Shown here in pieces: positions 1 through 11,474 of a stretch of 64,000 nt of DNA (position 1 is the first letter of the stretch; every line of letters starts with the position of its first letter). A program made the position numbers and the translations under genes. The stretch is taken from the NCBI GenBank assembly GCA_031374935.1, contig JANMHB010000183.1:29566-93565 (forward strand), given 5' to 3'. The stretch comes from JACMLX01 sp031374935. GTDB lineage: Bacteria; Gemmatimonadota; Gemmatimonadetes; Gemmatimonadales; Gemmatimonadaceae. The notes under the pieces are model-generated. The model had not been told where the DNA came from, did no database searches, and worked only from the letters and a program-made list of their open reading frames with translations.

Positions 1-885
1 ATCGGGAGAGCGGAGATCGACCGTGAAATACAGCTCCTGTGGGATGCCGTTGAATATGACGCCGCCATGCACCTGCCCCACATTGATGACCGCACCCTCC
101 GGCAGCGCCGGAAACCGCAGGTCGTACACCCGCGACACGGCATCGGCCAGTGCCTTCACCGGTGTCGGCTTGCCGCGTGACGTGACCGTGTGCGAACCGG
201 CACTGGTGAAGACGTATTTCGTCCAATAGATGCCCAGCGCGCCGTAGTTGATGGGGCCCAGTCCGCCATCCATCGAGATCAGCAGGTCTGGCTTGGGGTT
301 GTGTTCGAACCAGTAGTTCATGCCGCGCAAGCCGAGCTCCTCCTGCACCGTCGCGATGAAGATGAGATCGCCCTTGGTGCGGATCCTGGCGGCGTTCAGC
401 GCCCGGATGGTGGCGAGCATGTTCGCCACTGACGCGCTGTTGTCGAAGATGCCGGGCCCGTGCAGTGTGTCGCCTGCACGCCGGACGGTGAGTTTCGTCT
501 CCAGCGCATGGACGATGTCCATGTGGGCCGCAAAGACGATCTTTGGACCGCCGCCGGTGCCTGCGCGCACACCGATCACGTTCCCGATCGAATCGACACT
601 GACCCGCAGTCCCTCGGCTTCCATGGCGCGCTGCACGTAGGCGCCGCGCTGCGCTTCACTGCGGGACTTGCCTGGCATCTCCGCGATGCGAATCCACTCC
701 TCGATGTGAGCGGGCATCCCCTGCTCCACATGCGCAATCGCGGCGCGCACGTCGGCCCGCCGGAGAATCGCCGCATCCCAGGCGGTGGGATATGCGGCCT
801 GCGCCACCAGCGCGGTGGTCGCGAGGGCACCCTGCAGCGCGAGCAGTGCAACGCAGCGGATCGTAGCACGATGTGTCATGGGCAT
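1..885 (-). CDS. M20-family metallopeptidase/deacylase, exported (3' end outside window)
   Basis: Reading leftward from the ATG at 885 (a second ATG lies at 879) the frame stays open to base 1, so the C-terminus is missing. The N-terminus is hydrophobic and ends near an Ala-Gln-Ala signal-peptidase-like site. The M20 metal-site order is visible: HMD near residues 119-121, an Asp in GIFDN near 146, the Glu pair in QEELG near 180, and MDGG near 204. These are the zinc ligands and catalytic acids of M20 peptidases and acyl-amino-acid deacylases such as PepT and ArgE relatives. The gene starts 23 nt after a putative lipoprotein gene and probably ends a three-gene operon headed by a VPS10-like protein. 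Substrate cannot be deduced; a periplasmic peptide or acylated amino acid is most likely. Confidence 0.85.
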   Translation of the reverse strand, partial: MPMTHRATIRCVALLALQGALATTALVAQAAYPTAWDAAILRRADVRAAIAHVEQGMPAHIEEWIRIAEMPGKSRSEAQRGAYVQRAMEAEGLRVSVDSIGNVIGVRAGTGGGPKIVFAAHMDIVHALETKLTVRRAGDTLHGPGIFDNSASVANMLATIRALNAARIRTKGDLIFIATVQEELGLRGMNYWFEHNPKPDLLISMDGGLGPINYGALGIYWTKYVFTSAGSHTVTSRGKPTPVKALADAVSRVYDLRFPALPEGAVINVGQVHGGVIFNGIPQELYFTVDLRSPD

Positions 886-908
886 TCGACGACGGGTGAG
901 AGTGAAGT

Positions 909-2609
909 TCACTGCCGGGCTGGCGCTCGCGCGCCGCTGCATCCCGGCAGCCGAAAGGCGCCGATCCGGGTGGAATAGGCGGAGGCGCCGGCCTTCAGGT
1001 AGTCGCCGACATACCAGATCGTGCAATCATCGCGCGGATCGATCGCCGTTTGTGTGTAGTCCTCCCATCGCAGCGTGGTCAACTGCGACGCCTGACCCTC
1101 TGCCAGCACCACTTCAGCCTGTGCCAGCAGACCGGGCGGATCATTCACACGGCGACCGGCGAACCGCTGACCGGCGAAATGCGGTGTGCCTCCGAACGAG
1201 TAGCCGATACCGATGTTGCCGAACTTGTCCATCGCCGGACTGGCCATCCAACGGTAGCTGCTGTCGGGTGCATAGGTGCCCTGCTGCATCACCCGCAGCG
1301 CGCGATCCTTGCCCGGCTGCAATTCATACCAGCGCACACCACCCTTCCCTGCCGCCGTGTTGATTGAATGGACCGCCACGATCGACTCTCGCTTGCCGCG
1401 CCGGCGATACACGACCCGTGCCATCAGCTTGTCGCCCTGTGAATCGAGTCCGCGGTCGGTGCCCGGTTGCGGAACGCAGTTCGTCAGCTGGCCTCCACAG
1501 AGGTAGCGATACGGCGCCACCGGGATGTACGCCGGGCCTTCAATGCGCGTCTTCGAGATGTCGGCCCAATCGACGTGGAAGGTCCACGCCAGCAGCACGC
1601 TGTCAGCGAGTCGGCCGCGCAGCTGAGTGCCACCGGCGGCGAGCATGATGTTCGGCGCACCGGGTGGTGGAAGCGTGGTCCCATCGAGATCGACGTTGTT
1701 GAGAAAGTTCACGTCCGCGATCACGACACACTGTTCGCTCGCCTCCTCACCCCGTAGCATGCGTGTACGATCCACCACGCAGGCATGCTTCTCGATCACG
1801 TCGTCGCCGGTACTGGTGGGCACGTAGTACCCGTCGGGCCACACCGCTGGTCGCGGATAGTCGGGAAAGAGTGGCCTGATGAACTCGTAGCGATACCAGG
1901 CGCCGGTCGGATCATCGGTGGCACTGACCGCATAGCAGATCGCATACGCACCGGAATCACGTGATGGCGGCGGCCGCGTGACGATGGACTCGCGCGCCGG
2001 CGGTGGCACAAAGAGCGGCACGGCTGGCCCGGGTTGTCCGCGGCGGTATGGGCGGCTCGCCACCGGTGGGTCGCCGGGTTTGGGCGCCTTCGGATCATCG
2101 GCGTGCCACACGCTGCGCTGAAACACCGGGATGACGATCAGCCACCGATCGGCCAGCTGGTCATAGCGCACGACGGCGTCGCCGCTATTGCGCGCCTCGC
2201 AGGCTCCACCGGCGCCGCGGAACACCGTGTTGCTCTGCACGGGGCCGTACAGCGTGGCGCCGGTGCTGTCGAACCTGGCGCCGGCGCGACTGAAGATCGC
2301 CATCCGCGTGTTCACGATCTGCACGAGGTGATCGCGTCCGACGGCCAGCGTGTTATCCGACGGATTGCGCAGCACGGAACTTCCCTGCGGCCCCGCAAAA
2401 CCCGCACCGAGTCCGTCGAACGAGGCCACCAGTACCGGCGCCGGGCCGCGGCCCATCGTCGTCTGCTCGACAGCGGCGGCGGTGACCGGCGCGGCGAGCG
2501 TGGCCCGCGCGCAGGACGCGACGATCAGCGCACCCGTCGTGCATGACACCACCCGCGCCACACGCCATCGCGTCGCGCCCGATCTCCATCCGTCAAACGC
2601 AGGCGTCAC
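909..2609 (-). CDS. Putative lipoprotein with propeller-like body, function unknown
   Basis: This encodes about 566 residues. The start is GTG at 2609, which overlaps the TGA of the upstream VPS10-like gene by four bases (GTGA), implying translational coupling. An Arg-containing n-region is followed by a hydrophobic stretch and a lipobox-like VASC near residue 33, so the product may be a lipoprotein. The body has many short beta-type stretches, a Pro/Arg-rich insert around residues 190-215, and Cys residues compatible with export. I recognise no catalytic motif. The overall style resembles secreted conserved hypotheticals of Acidobacteriota and Gemmatimonadota that follow peptidase or sortilin-like genes. 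The neighbours suggest cell-surface or secreted-protein processing, but this is context only. Confidence 0.75.
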   Translation of the reverse strand: MTPAFDGWRSGATRWRVARVVSCTTGALIVASCARATLAAPVTAAAVEQTTMGRGPAPVLVASFDGLGAGFAGPQGSSVLRNPSDNTLAVGRDHLVQIVNTRMAIFSRAGARFDSTGATLYGPVQSNTVFRGAGGACEARNSGDAVVRYDQLADRWLIVIPVFQRSVWHADDPKAPKPGDPPVASRPYRRGQPGPAVPLFVPPPARESIVTRPPPSRDSGAYAICYAVSATDDPTGAWYRYEFIRPLFPDYPRPAVWPDGYYVPTSTGDDVIEKHACVVDRTRMLRGEEASEQCVVIADVNFLNNVDLDGTTLPPPGAPNIMLAAGGTQLRGRLADSVLLAWTFHVDWADISKTRIEGPAYIPVAPYRYLCGGQLTNCVPQPGTDRGLDSQGDKLMARVVYRRRGKRESIVAVHSINTAAGKGGVRWYELQPGKDRALRVMQQGTYAPDSSYRWMASPAMDKFGNIGIGYSFGGTPHFAGQRFAGRRVNDPPGLLAQAEVVLAEGQASQLTTLRWEDYTQTAIDPRDDCTIWYVGDYLKAGASAYSTRIGAFRLPGCSGARAPARQ

Positions 2610-5600
2610 ATCGTGATCCCCATGCGGCCGAGGACACGCGTGACGTTGTCGAGAGCGGCCTTCAGCTCAGCAGCAAGCCGCGTCGACAACGCTTTCTGTG
2701 GTGTGGTTGGTGCGGCATTCACACCGTCCACCGTGCGCAACAGCGCCCCGACGTGATCCGAGATGCGCGGACCATCGCTGTAGAACGGAATGGTGGTTGG
2801 TTTCACCAGCACGAGGAGCAGTTCATTCACCTCAGCCAGTTCCTCGGCGAGCTTCTTCACCGCAGCGGCGCCGGATCCATCCTGAATGGCCTCGGCGGCA
2901 CGCTTGCGCGCTTCCAGCTCACCCTTGCGGCTGTCGAGTGCGCGCAACGTGTCATTCACCACCGACTGCAACTCACGCAACTGCATCGCCAGCGTGAACT
3001 GTTCGCGCAGCGCCGCCGGCGCGACCTGCACCGTAGGATCGAGCCGAACGTTCAGCGGCTGCTCCAGCTGCTGATCACCGACGAGCAATCGCACACTGTA
3101 GCGTCCGGGGAGCACCCTCGGTCCCGATGGCGGGCCGAAGAAGGTGATCGCCGGGTCATTCGGGTCGATTGGCTTCCGCAGACGCGGAGCGTCATAGGCC
3201 AGATTCCACGAGGTGGTGTTGATGCCGGCCAGCCGCGGAATGTTGTTCAGCACGCGGACCACGGTGCCGGCGCTGTCGCGCACCTCGAGCCGTACCGGGG
3301 TGGCGGAGTCTGGCCTGGTAGCGAGATGATACCGGATGATCGCGCCGTACGGCGGATTCGTCCCGCGGTAGATCGCATCGCCGAGGCTGGGTGTCTTGGT
3401 GGTCTTGGTGGCGAAGCGGGTCGCGGTGCGCATGGCGAACAGGTGTGGCTTCGGCGCTGCGGCCGCCACCGCCAGGTCCTGAATCACCGACGCGTCGTCC
3501 AGAATCCAGATGCCGCGCGCGTGGGTCGCCACGATCAGATCGTTCTCACGGCCATGCACCAGCACTTCGTGCACCGGGACGGCGGGGAGATTACCTCCAA
3601 GGCGGAACCAGTTCATGCCACCGGTCACGCTCACGTACAGCCCCGCCTCGGTGCCGGCGTAGAGCACCCGTGGATTCTTCGGATCCTCGCGCACCACCTG
3701 CAGATAGGCGCCGTCAGGAATGTTGCCGGAGATGTTCGCCCAGGTGGCGCCACAGTCGGTGGTCTTGAAGACGTACGGTGCATAGTCATCCATGAAGTGC
3801 CGCTCGAACGTTGCGTATGCGGTACACGCCGCCGCTCGTGACGCTTCGATGTGCGACACCACGGCTTCGGGCCCCACGCCCGGCACATTGCGATCGACGC
3901 GAGTCCAGGTCTTTCCGTCATCACGCGTCACCTGCAGGTTGCCGTCATCCGCTCCCGCCCAGATCAGCCCGCGCTGGACCGGCGACTCAGCGACGCTGTA
4001 CAGCGAGTTGTAGTACTCGGCGGTGGTCGCCTCCTTCAGCACCGGGCCGCCCGCGAATCCCTGCCGCGTCGAGTCGTTCTTCGTCAGGTCTGGCGAGATG
4101 ATGTCCCAGGTGCTGCCGAAATCCTTCGAGCGGAAGAGCACCTGCGCGCCGAAGTACAACACCTTCCCGTCGTGCGGCGATGCCACCATCGGCGCATTCC
4201 AGTTGAATCGATATTGCAGGCCGTTCACCGGGCCACCGTCGTTCCGCCGCGGCTGTGGTGAAATGTCCTGCTGCTCGAGCGTCTTCATGTCGGTGCGGTA
4301 GATCCAGCCGCCCTGCGACTCCGACACGATCAGATCGGGGTTCTCCGGATGCGACGTCTGGTAATAGCCATCACCGTAGCTCACCAGCCGCCAGTCGTCG
4401 GTGAGAATGCCCTGCGGCTCGCGGGTGCGGCTGGGGCCGAGCCAGTTGCCATTGTCCTGCAGGCCGCCGCCGAGGAAGTAGAACGGCTCGCGATTGTCGG
4501 CGTGCACCTGATAGAACTGCGACAGGGCAAATGATTGTGGAAACCGCCAGGTGGCACCCATGTCCTGCGTGACGGCGATGCCGCCGTCGTTTGCCTGCCA
4601 CATCCGCTTCGGGTCGCGCGGATCGATCCAGAGGCTGTGATGATCGCCGTGAATCGTGCGCGAGAAAGGGGTGAACGTTTTCCCGCCGTCGATCGAGAAG
4701 GAGAACTGGCAGGCGATCGAATAGAGCCGCTCGGCGTTGGTGGGATCGACGCGCAGATCTGCGTAGTAGAATCCGCGACAGAGGGTGGCGGCGTTGTTGC
4801 TGCTCATTCGCCAGGTGCCGCCGAAGTCGTCGCTGCGCCAGACGTACCCCTCGCGCGCTTCGGCAATGGCGTACACCGTGTTCGGGCTCGAGGCCGCGAC
4901 CTTGATACCAACGCGGCCGAGCAGGGTCGGCAGGCCGCCCTTCAACTTGTTCCAGCTCCGACCACCGTCCACCGACTTGAAGATCCCACTCTGTTCCGAG
5001 CCACTGGTGAACGTCCACTGCTTGCGGTCGAAGTGCCACATCGTGGCGTAGACGATGTTCGGATTGTTCGGATCGATATCCATGTCACCGCAGCCGTGGC
5101 GATCGTCGACGAACAGCGACTTCGTCCAGGACTCACCGCCGTCTCGCGTGACGAACACACCGCGTTCGGCGTTCGGACCACCGATGTGCCCCACGGCACA
5201 GACGTAGACGGTGCGCGGATCCGCGGGGCTCACCATTACCCGCGCGATATGCCGCGTGTCACCAAGACCGAGGTAGCGCCAGCTCGCACCGCCGTCGGTG
5301 GACTTGTACACGCCACGCCCGAAGGACACCGAGTTCCGGACGTTCGCCTCACCTGTGCCGGCGTAGATGACCTCGGAGTTCCCGGGCTCCAGCGCCATGT
5401 CGCCGATGGAAAGTGTCGCCTGCGATTCGAAGAGGGGTTTCCACGTCGTGCCGCCATTGGTCGTCTTCCAGATTCCGCTGGATGCCGTGCCGACGTACAC
5501 AACGTTCGGATCGCCCGGTACGCCTTCGACGTCGGTGGCCCGTCCCATCATGTTCGCCGGCCCGATCCCGCGAAACACCAGCCTCGACAGCACGCTGGTA

Positions 5601-5758
5601 TCCACCGATGCTGGCGGGCTCGAGGCCGCACTGCGGCGCGGCTGGGCGGTGAGTTGTCCGCTCGCGGCAAGCAGCAGCACGCCTGCGGCCACGGAGCGGC
5701 AGGCACCACGAGCGCCGCTGGATCGCGTCAGAGACAAACCAAACGTTGATTCGGCCAT
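2606..5758 (-). CDS. Secreted VPS10/sortilin-like BNR-repeat protein (glycosyl-hydrolase-like annotation)
   Basis: About 1050 residues. The frame is open to 6019, but the first 87 codons there look non-coding and overlap the divergent cupredoxin gene; the ATG at 5758 starts a proper signal peptide ending near TAQ. The body repeats BNR/Asp-box units of the type S-x-D-x-G-x-T-W (for example TNGGTTW, DGGASW, DFGSTW), each with VYAG or VYVGT strands, which is the pattern of a 10-bladed VPS10 or GH74-like propeller. A C-terminal region from about residue 800 holds a beta domain and a helical part rich in Glu/Lys/Leu. In databases such proteins are called glycosyl hydrolase or VPS10 domain proteins; I see no proof of glycosidase activity. 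It heads the operon with the lipoprotein and M20 peptidase, and has a paralogue at 30.9-34.2 kb. Confidence 0.9.
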   Translation of the reverse strand: MAESTFGLSLTRSSGARGACRSVAAGVLLLAASGQLTAQPRRSAASSPPASVDTSVLSRLVFRGIGPANMMGRATDVEGVPGDPNVVYVGTASSGIWKTTNGGTTWKPLFESQATLSIGDMALEPGNSEVIYAGTGEANVRNSVSFGRGVYKSTDGGASWRYLGLGDTRHIARVMVSPADPRTVYVCAVGHIGGPNAERGVFVTRDGGESWTKSLFVDDRHGCGDMDIDPNNPNIVYATMWHFDRKQWTFTSGSEQSGIFKSVDGGRSWNKLKGGLPTLLGRVGIKVAASSPNTVYAIAEAREGYVWRSDDFGGTWRMSSNNAATLCRGFYYADLRVDPTNAERLYSIACQFSFSIDGGKTFTPFSRTIHGDHHSLWIDPRDPKRMWQANDGGIAVTQDMGATWRFPQSFALSQFYQVHADNREPFYFLGGGLQDNGNWLGPSRTREPQGILTDDWRLVSYGDGYYQTSHPENPDLIVSESQGGWIYRTDMKTLEQQDISPQPRRNDGGPVNGLQYRFNWNAPMVASPHDGKVLYFGAQVLFRSKDFGSTWDIISPDLTKNDSTRQGFAGGPVLKEATTAEYYNSLYSVAESPVQRGLIWAGADDGNLQVTRDDGKTWTRVDRNVPGVGPEAVVSHIEASRAAACTAYATFERHFMDDYAPYVFKTTDCGATWANISGNIPDGAYLQVVREDPKNPRVLYAGTEAGLYVSVTGGMNWFRLGGNLPAVPVHEVLVHGRENDLIVATHARGIWILDDASVIQDLAVAAAAPKPHLFAMRTATRFATKTTKTPSLGDAIYRGTNPPYGAIIRYHLATRPDSATPVRLEVRDSAGTVVRVLNNIPRLAGINTTSWNLAYDAPRLRKPIDPNDPAITFFGPPSGPRVLPGRYSVRLLVGDQQLEQPLNVRLDPTVQVAPAALREQFTLAMQLRELQSVVNDTLRALDSRKGELEARKRAAEAIQDGSGAAAVKKLAEELAEVNELLLVLVKPTTIPFYSDGPRISDHVGALLRTVDGVNAAPTTPQKALSTRLAAELKAALDNVTRVLGRMGITM

Positions 5759-5958
5759 GCGAGTGTTTCCGAGGAGGATGAGTCCGACAGGGGTGCCGTC
5801 AAATTGAGACCCGGCGCGCGAGCATGCCAGTGCATGTGCGACCCTGCGGGCACGAGGCGACGGTCCATTCCCACTGGGCTCATTGACGAGGCGTGTACCA
5901 GGCGGCAATGTCAGCCGTAACACACGATGGATCGGCGTCACCCGACAGGAGGCATCTG

Positions 5959-6438
5959 ATGAACTGTACCGCGCGCTCAGCCCTGGCTGGCCTGCTCGTT
6001 CTTCTTTCCGCAGCACCACTTGCCGCGCAGGCGACGAGTACCCTCGACCGGCCGCATTTCATTCGTGTGATCGCGAAGGACTATGTGTTCGACGCCCCTG
6101 CCACGGTCGAGTCGGGGATCGCGACGATCCACCTCGTCAATCAGGGCGTGGACATCCACCACGTCACCCTCCAGGAACTACCAGGCACCAGGACGCCGAA
6201 GGAATTCTTCGACGCCACCCGGAACACCGGACGCGCTCCTTCGTGGAGCCGCACAGTGGCCCAGACTGCCGTCGTGCCTGCGGGCGGCGAAGCATTCATC
6301 GCGTTCCGCATGCCCCCCGGTCGATACATCCTCTCCTGCCTGCTGCCGGCCTCCGACGGACGCTCGCATACGGCAAAGGGGATGTATCAGCTGATCACCG
6401 CAACGGTCGCGACGCAGACACCGGCTGCGCGACGGTAG
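5959..6438 (+). CDS. Exported cupredoxin-like copper protein
   Basis: About 159 residues. The ATG at 5959 is chosen because a perfect AGGAGG (5947-5952) lies six bases upstream, and because it begins a clear signal peptide ending in LAAQA. The frame itself is open further upstream. The C-terminal half shows type-1 copper ligands: a HH pair in the DIHHVTL strand and a Cys-x2-Pro...His...Gly-Met series (SCLLP, then SDGRSH, then KGM) following PPGRYI. In most plastocyanins the His follows the Pro directly; here a six-residue insertion separates them. The likely role is periplasmic electron transfer or copper binding. It is divergent from the VPS10-like gene, with a 200-bp shared intergenic region, and appears to be monocistronic. 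Confidence 0.85.
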   Translation: MNCTARSALAGLLVLLSAAPLAAQATSTLDRPHFIRVIAKDYVFDAPATVESGIATIHLVNQGVDIHHVTLQELPGTRTPKEFFDATRNTGRAPSWSRTVAQTAVVPAGGEAFIAFRMPPGRYILSCLLPASDGRSHTAKGMYQLITATVATQTPAARR

Positions 6439-6474
6439 TGCACCTGCGTCGACCCCCCAACGATCGCAGCGCGC

Positions 6475-7371
6475 TCAATTCGTTCTGAGCGCCGCTGCAA
6501 TCGCGAGGGCCTCCCTCGTGACCCCGACGTCATGGGTGCGCACGATGCGTGCGCCACGCGCCACTGCCAGCGCATGCGCCACCGCACTGCCCACCGCGCG
6601 CTCTGCGGGGACGACCACGCCGGTGAGTTCTCCGATGAATCGCTTGCGTGACGCCCCGACCAGCACCGGATAGCCCAGCGACACCAGCCGCTGCAGCTCC
6701 CGCAGCATCGTCAGCGAATGCGCCGACGTCTTCGAGAAGCCCAGCCCGGGATCGAGCACCAACGCATCGGCGGTGATCCCGGCGGCGCACGCGTGCTCGG
6801 CCTGCGCCGACAACACGGCGCACACCTCCTGCATCACGTCGTCTTCGGCGTACTCGGCCAGCGCAACCGACGCCATCTCAGCGACAGATCCGCGCGAGTG
6901 CATCAGCACCATGCCGCCGCGGGCGGCCGCTACCACGCCGAACATCGCGGCATCGAGCCGGCCGGCCGACACATCGTTCACCGCATGTGCTCCGCCGTCG
7001 AGTGCGCGTCGTGCGACCTCGGCCTTCACCGTATCGATGGTGATGAGCAGCGCCGGCAGCCGCTCGCGCACGGCTTCGATCACCGGCATCACCCGGGCCA
7101 GTTCGACATCGGCCGGCACCGGCGTCGCCCCCGGTCGGGTGGACTCACCCCCGATGTCCAGCAGCACCGCACCGTCGCGCCAGGCCGCTTCGGCAAAGCG
7201 GAGCGCAGAGGTCACCGACGAGTGAATCCCACCGTCGCTGAAGGAATCCGGCGTCACATTGCAGATCGCCATGATCCGTGGCACCGACAGATCGAGATAC
7301 GCGTCACGCAAACGCCACCGCGCCGGGACTGCGGCGGGTGGCGCTTTCACTGCGTTGTCAGCTTTACGCAC
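6475..7371 (-). CDS. folP: Dihydropteroate synthase
   Basis: 298 residues with all family signatures: NVTPDSFSDGG near residue 38, the pterin-binding DIGGESTRPGA, the NDVSAG strand, LDPGLGFSKT, and the late GASRKRFIGEL loop that binds p-aminobenzoate and pyrophosphate. The enzyme joins 6-hydroxymethyl-dihydropterin pyrophosphate and p-aminobenzoate to give dihydropteroate in folate synthesis and is the sulfonamide target. The gene lies 30 bp after ftsH. ftsH followed by folP is a conserved arrangement in many bacteria, so it is probably transcribed in the tilS-hpt-ftsH-folP unit. The C-terminus faces the convergent cupredoxin gene across 36 bp. Confidence 0.97.
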   Translation of the reverse strand: MRKADNAVKAPPAAVPARWRLRDAYLDLSVPRIMAICNVTPDSFSDGGIHSSVTSALRFAEAAWRDGAVLLDIGGESTRPGATPVPADVELARVMPVIEAVRERLPALLITIDTVKAEVARRALDGGAHAVNDVSAGRLDAAMFGVVAAARGGMVLMHSRGSVAEMASVALAEYAEDDVMQEVCAVLSAQAEHACAAGITADALVLDPGLGFSKTSAHSLTMLRELQRLVSLGYPVLVGASRKRFIGELTGVVVPAERAVGSAVAHALAVARGARIVRTHDVGVTREALAIAAALRTN

Positions 7372-7401
7372 GTCAGTGCGCGGAACGTCGTCAGGTCAGC
7401 A

Positions 7402-9404
<2,003 letters not shown>

Positions 9405-9405
<1 letters not shown>

Positions 9406-9962
9406 TACAGCAGACTCGCAATGTAGGGAACGTGACGGAAGCGCTCGGCGTGATCCAGACCGTATCCGACCAGGAACTCGTGTGGCGCATCAAAACCAAC
9501 GAACCGCACCGGGTGTGACAACTCGGTCGCGATGTGCTTGTGCAGCAACGCACAGATCTCGAGCGACGCCGGTTTCCGCTCACTCAGCAACTTGACGAGA
9601 CGCTCCAGCGTGCGCCCCGAGTCCACGATATCCTCGACCAGCAGAATGTGCTTCCCTTCCAGCGTCGTCTCCGGGTCGTACAACAGCCGCACCACGCCGC
9701 TCGAGATCGTGGCGTCGCCGTAGCTCGAGGCAACCAGAAAATCGACCGCCAGCGGTCGGTGCACCTCACGCACCAGATCACTCACGAAGATGAAGCTGCC
9801 CTTCAACAACCCTAGCACAAGGAGATCGCCATCCGGATAGGCGGCGGTGATCTGCTCACCGAGATCCTTGCACTTCGCCGCCAGTGCGGCCTCATCGAAC
9901 ACCACGCGCTTCACTGCGCGTCCTTCCAATCGTGGATCTGCCGTGGACACGTCGCTCACCAC
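9405..9962 (-). CDS. hpt: Hypoxanthine phosphoribosyltransferase
   Basis: 185 residues. The phosphoribosyltransferase signature LLVEDIVDSGRTL (about 107-119) is intact, including the acidic pair and the PRPP-binding DSGRT loop. GLLKGSFIF near residue 51 and the late VGFDAPHEFLVGYGLD region fit the purine subclass. It converts hypoxanthine or guanine with PRPP to IMP or GMP in purine salvage. The stop TAA overlaps the ftsH ATG by one base, the classic tilS-hpt-ftsH linkage. A 142-bp gap separates it from tilS, so a separate promoter there is possible. Confidence 0.97.
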
Positions 9963-10104
9963 TCCAGTCGTCTCCCGATGACACCAGGGCCATCGTGTTG
10001 CGCGTCGTTACGGCACTCCCCTCGTACCCAGACGATCACATCGCTGATTCCGCGACATCCGGCCGCGCTCACCCGCGGTGTACCGGCGTCGTACTTCGAG
10101 TAAC

Positions 10105-11112
10105 CTAAGGCGCGACCGATCGCGGTGTGGGACCGGCCGTTTGGGGGGGCGTGGCCGCGACCAGCCGGCGGCGATCTCCAGCCGGATCAAGCCTCCAACC
10201 GTCGCGACCGCTCTGAACGACAGCCCCACCAGACAGCGGCATCCGCAATCCCCCTGCGCCCTTCGTTGTAAACGCTGCGAGCCGGGCAGTTCCTCGTCGA
10301 TCCAACACCACGCGCACCCGCCCCGCGACCTCCGGCCAGAACAGCGCCGCTTCCTCCGCACTCGGCAACCGGTCACGTTCCCGGGGCACGATGATAGAAC
10401 CATCGGCCTGCCCGATGGGTGCCCAGAGTCTGTCCGTCGCCTGGGCAACGTCCGCGCGCCAACCCCCGGCAGCCCGGCCCAGTTCCAGCAGCCACCGCCG
10501 GAACCCTGGGGTGGCCCGCTCGAGCAGTGGCAAGAGCTCGAGCCGGACACGGTTGCGGAGGTGCCGACGATCCTGGTTCGACGGATCGTCCATATACGGG
10601 ACGCCGCGGTCCATGACGAATGCCCGAACCCGCTCGCGCGGCACGTCCAGCAACGGTCGCAACAGCGGTCCGGGCGCGAGCAGACCGGCGAGCCCTCTGA
10701 CGCCAGACTGCCGCAGCAGCCGCATGAAGACGGTCTCGGCCTGATCGTCCTCGGTGTGCGCCGTCGCGATCGACACACCGTAACCAGCCGCCACGCCGTT
10801 CAGGAACTCCCACCGCGCCTGCCGCCAGGCAGACTCGCGGCGTGGAAGCCCTGCACCGCGTCCGACGTGCAGCCGGATTCCGTGCTCAGACGCCCACTCG
10901 CGCACCAGCGCCACCGCCTCCCTGGCCGCAGTCCCCGTCCCATGATCGAAGGTGGCGATCGCCACCAGCGACTCCGGATGCTGCTCGAACCAGACCGACG
11001 CCAGCGCCATCGAGTCGGCCCCGCCGGACACCGCGAGCACAGCCGGTCGCGCAAAGGGTGCAAGCGGCGCGAGCAGCCCCCTCTCGCGTGGCCGCCCAGC
11101 GGGCATTAGCAT
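10105..11112 (-). CDS. tilS: tRNA(Ile)-lysidine synthase, short form
   Basis: 335 residues. The N-terminal PP-loop motif AVSGGADSMAL (SGGADS at 29-34) is intact. Further N-type ATPase features follow: FDHGTG, ATAHTEDDQAET and the RGLAGL segment before the substrate-binding region. TilS attaches lysine to C34 of tRNA-Ile(CAU), changing its decoding from AUG to AUA. The protein is about 100 residues shorter than E. coli TilS, and the C-terminal TilS_C domain is reduced or diverged, as in many short bacterial forms. ATGs occur at 11112 and 11106. It leads the tilS-hpt-ftsH-folP block and is divergent from a 57-residue membrane protein gene, 30 bp away. Confidence 0.93.
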   Translation of the reverse strand: MLMPAGRPRERGLLAPLAPFARPAVLAVSGGADSMALASVWFEQHPESLVAIATFDHGTGTAAREAVALVREWASEHGIRLHVGRGAGLPRRESAWRQARWEFLNGVAAGYGVSIATAHTEDDQAETVFMRLLRQSGVRGLAGLLAPGPLLRPLLDVPRERVRAFVMDRGVPYMDDPSNQDRRHLRNRVRLELLPLLERATPGFRRWLLELGRAAGGWRADVAQATDRLWAPIGQADGSIIVPRERDRLPSAEEAALFWPEVAGRVRVVLDRRGTARLAAFTTKGAGGLRMPLSGGAVVQSGRDGWRLDPAGDRRRLVAATPPQTAGPTPRSVAP

Positions 11113-11142
11113 TCCACGCTGACCCTCAACGGTGGAGTTGGC

Positions 11143-11316
11143 GTGGAAACGAATGGCATTCTTGGCACTCTGTGGATGGGAATCGGCCTTGGCGCCTACT
11201 TCCTGGCGCTGACCTGGATCAACGTGCTGCTCGGGTCGTTCCTGTCGCCGCTCTTCATCGTGCCGATGACCTGGCTGCAGGACAAGATCGTCGCCAAGCC
11301 GAACCAGCGCAGCTGA
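11143..11316 (+). CDS. 57-residue hydrophobic membrane microprotein
   Basis: A GTG-started frame of 57 codons ends with TGA at 11314-11316. A purine-rich GGTGGAG sits six bases before the GTG. The product is almost wholly hydrophobic: about residues 5-25 and 27-45 form one long or two short membrane helices (segments such as GIGLGAYFLALTW and SPLFIVPMTW), followed by a basic tail (QDKIVAKPNQRS), which predicts a cytoplasmic C-terminus. Third codon positions are nearly all G or C, as in neighbouring genes, which supports real coding. The next in-frame ATG (codon 12) would leave most of the hydrophobic region. A hairpin terminator follows at 11418. I do not recognise a family. Confidence 0.7.
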   Translation: METNGILGTLWMGIGLGAYFLALTWINVLLGSFLSPLFIVPMTWLQDKIVAKPNQRS

Positions 11317-11417
11317 ACTGCCGTCATACGTGCGCGGAAGCCCAGTGATCCACGCTCCCGACGGTTCACGACTCTGACGCCTGACTGATTCACCGCGACC
11401 ACTGCGGCGAGAGTGAC

Positions 11418-11451
11418 AGCAGGGCGCTCCTCTGGTGAGGGGCGCTCTGCT
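11418..11451. terminator. Hairpin between the microprotein gene and amt, probably bidirectional
   Basis: Arms 11418-11430 and 11439-11451 pair over 13 bp, with two G-U pairs on one strand, around an 8-nt loop. On the plus strand the stem is followed by CGTTTC, a weak T-run. The hairpin lies 100 bp after the microprotein stop and 24 bp beyond the amt stop on the other strand, so it can end both converging transcripts. Confidence 0.6.
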
Positions 11452-11474
11452 CGTTTCATCCGACGCTGCGCCGG

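Noticed and set aside
4535..5749. 404-codon plus-strand frame
   Set aside because: Antisense to the first VPS10-like gene, no recognisable motif.
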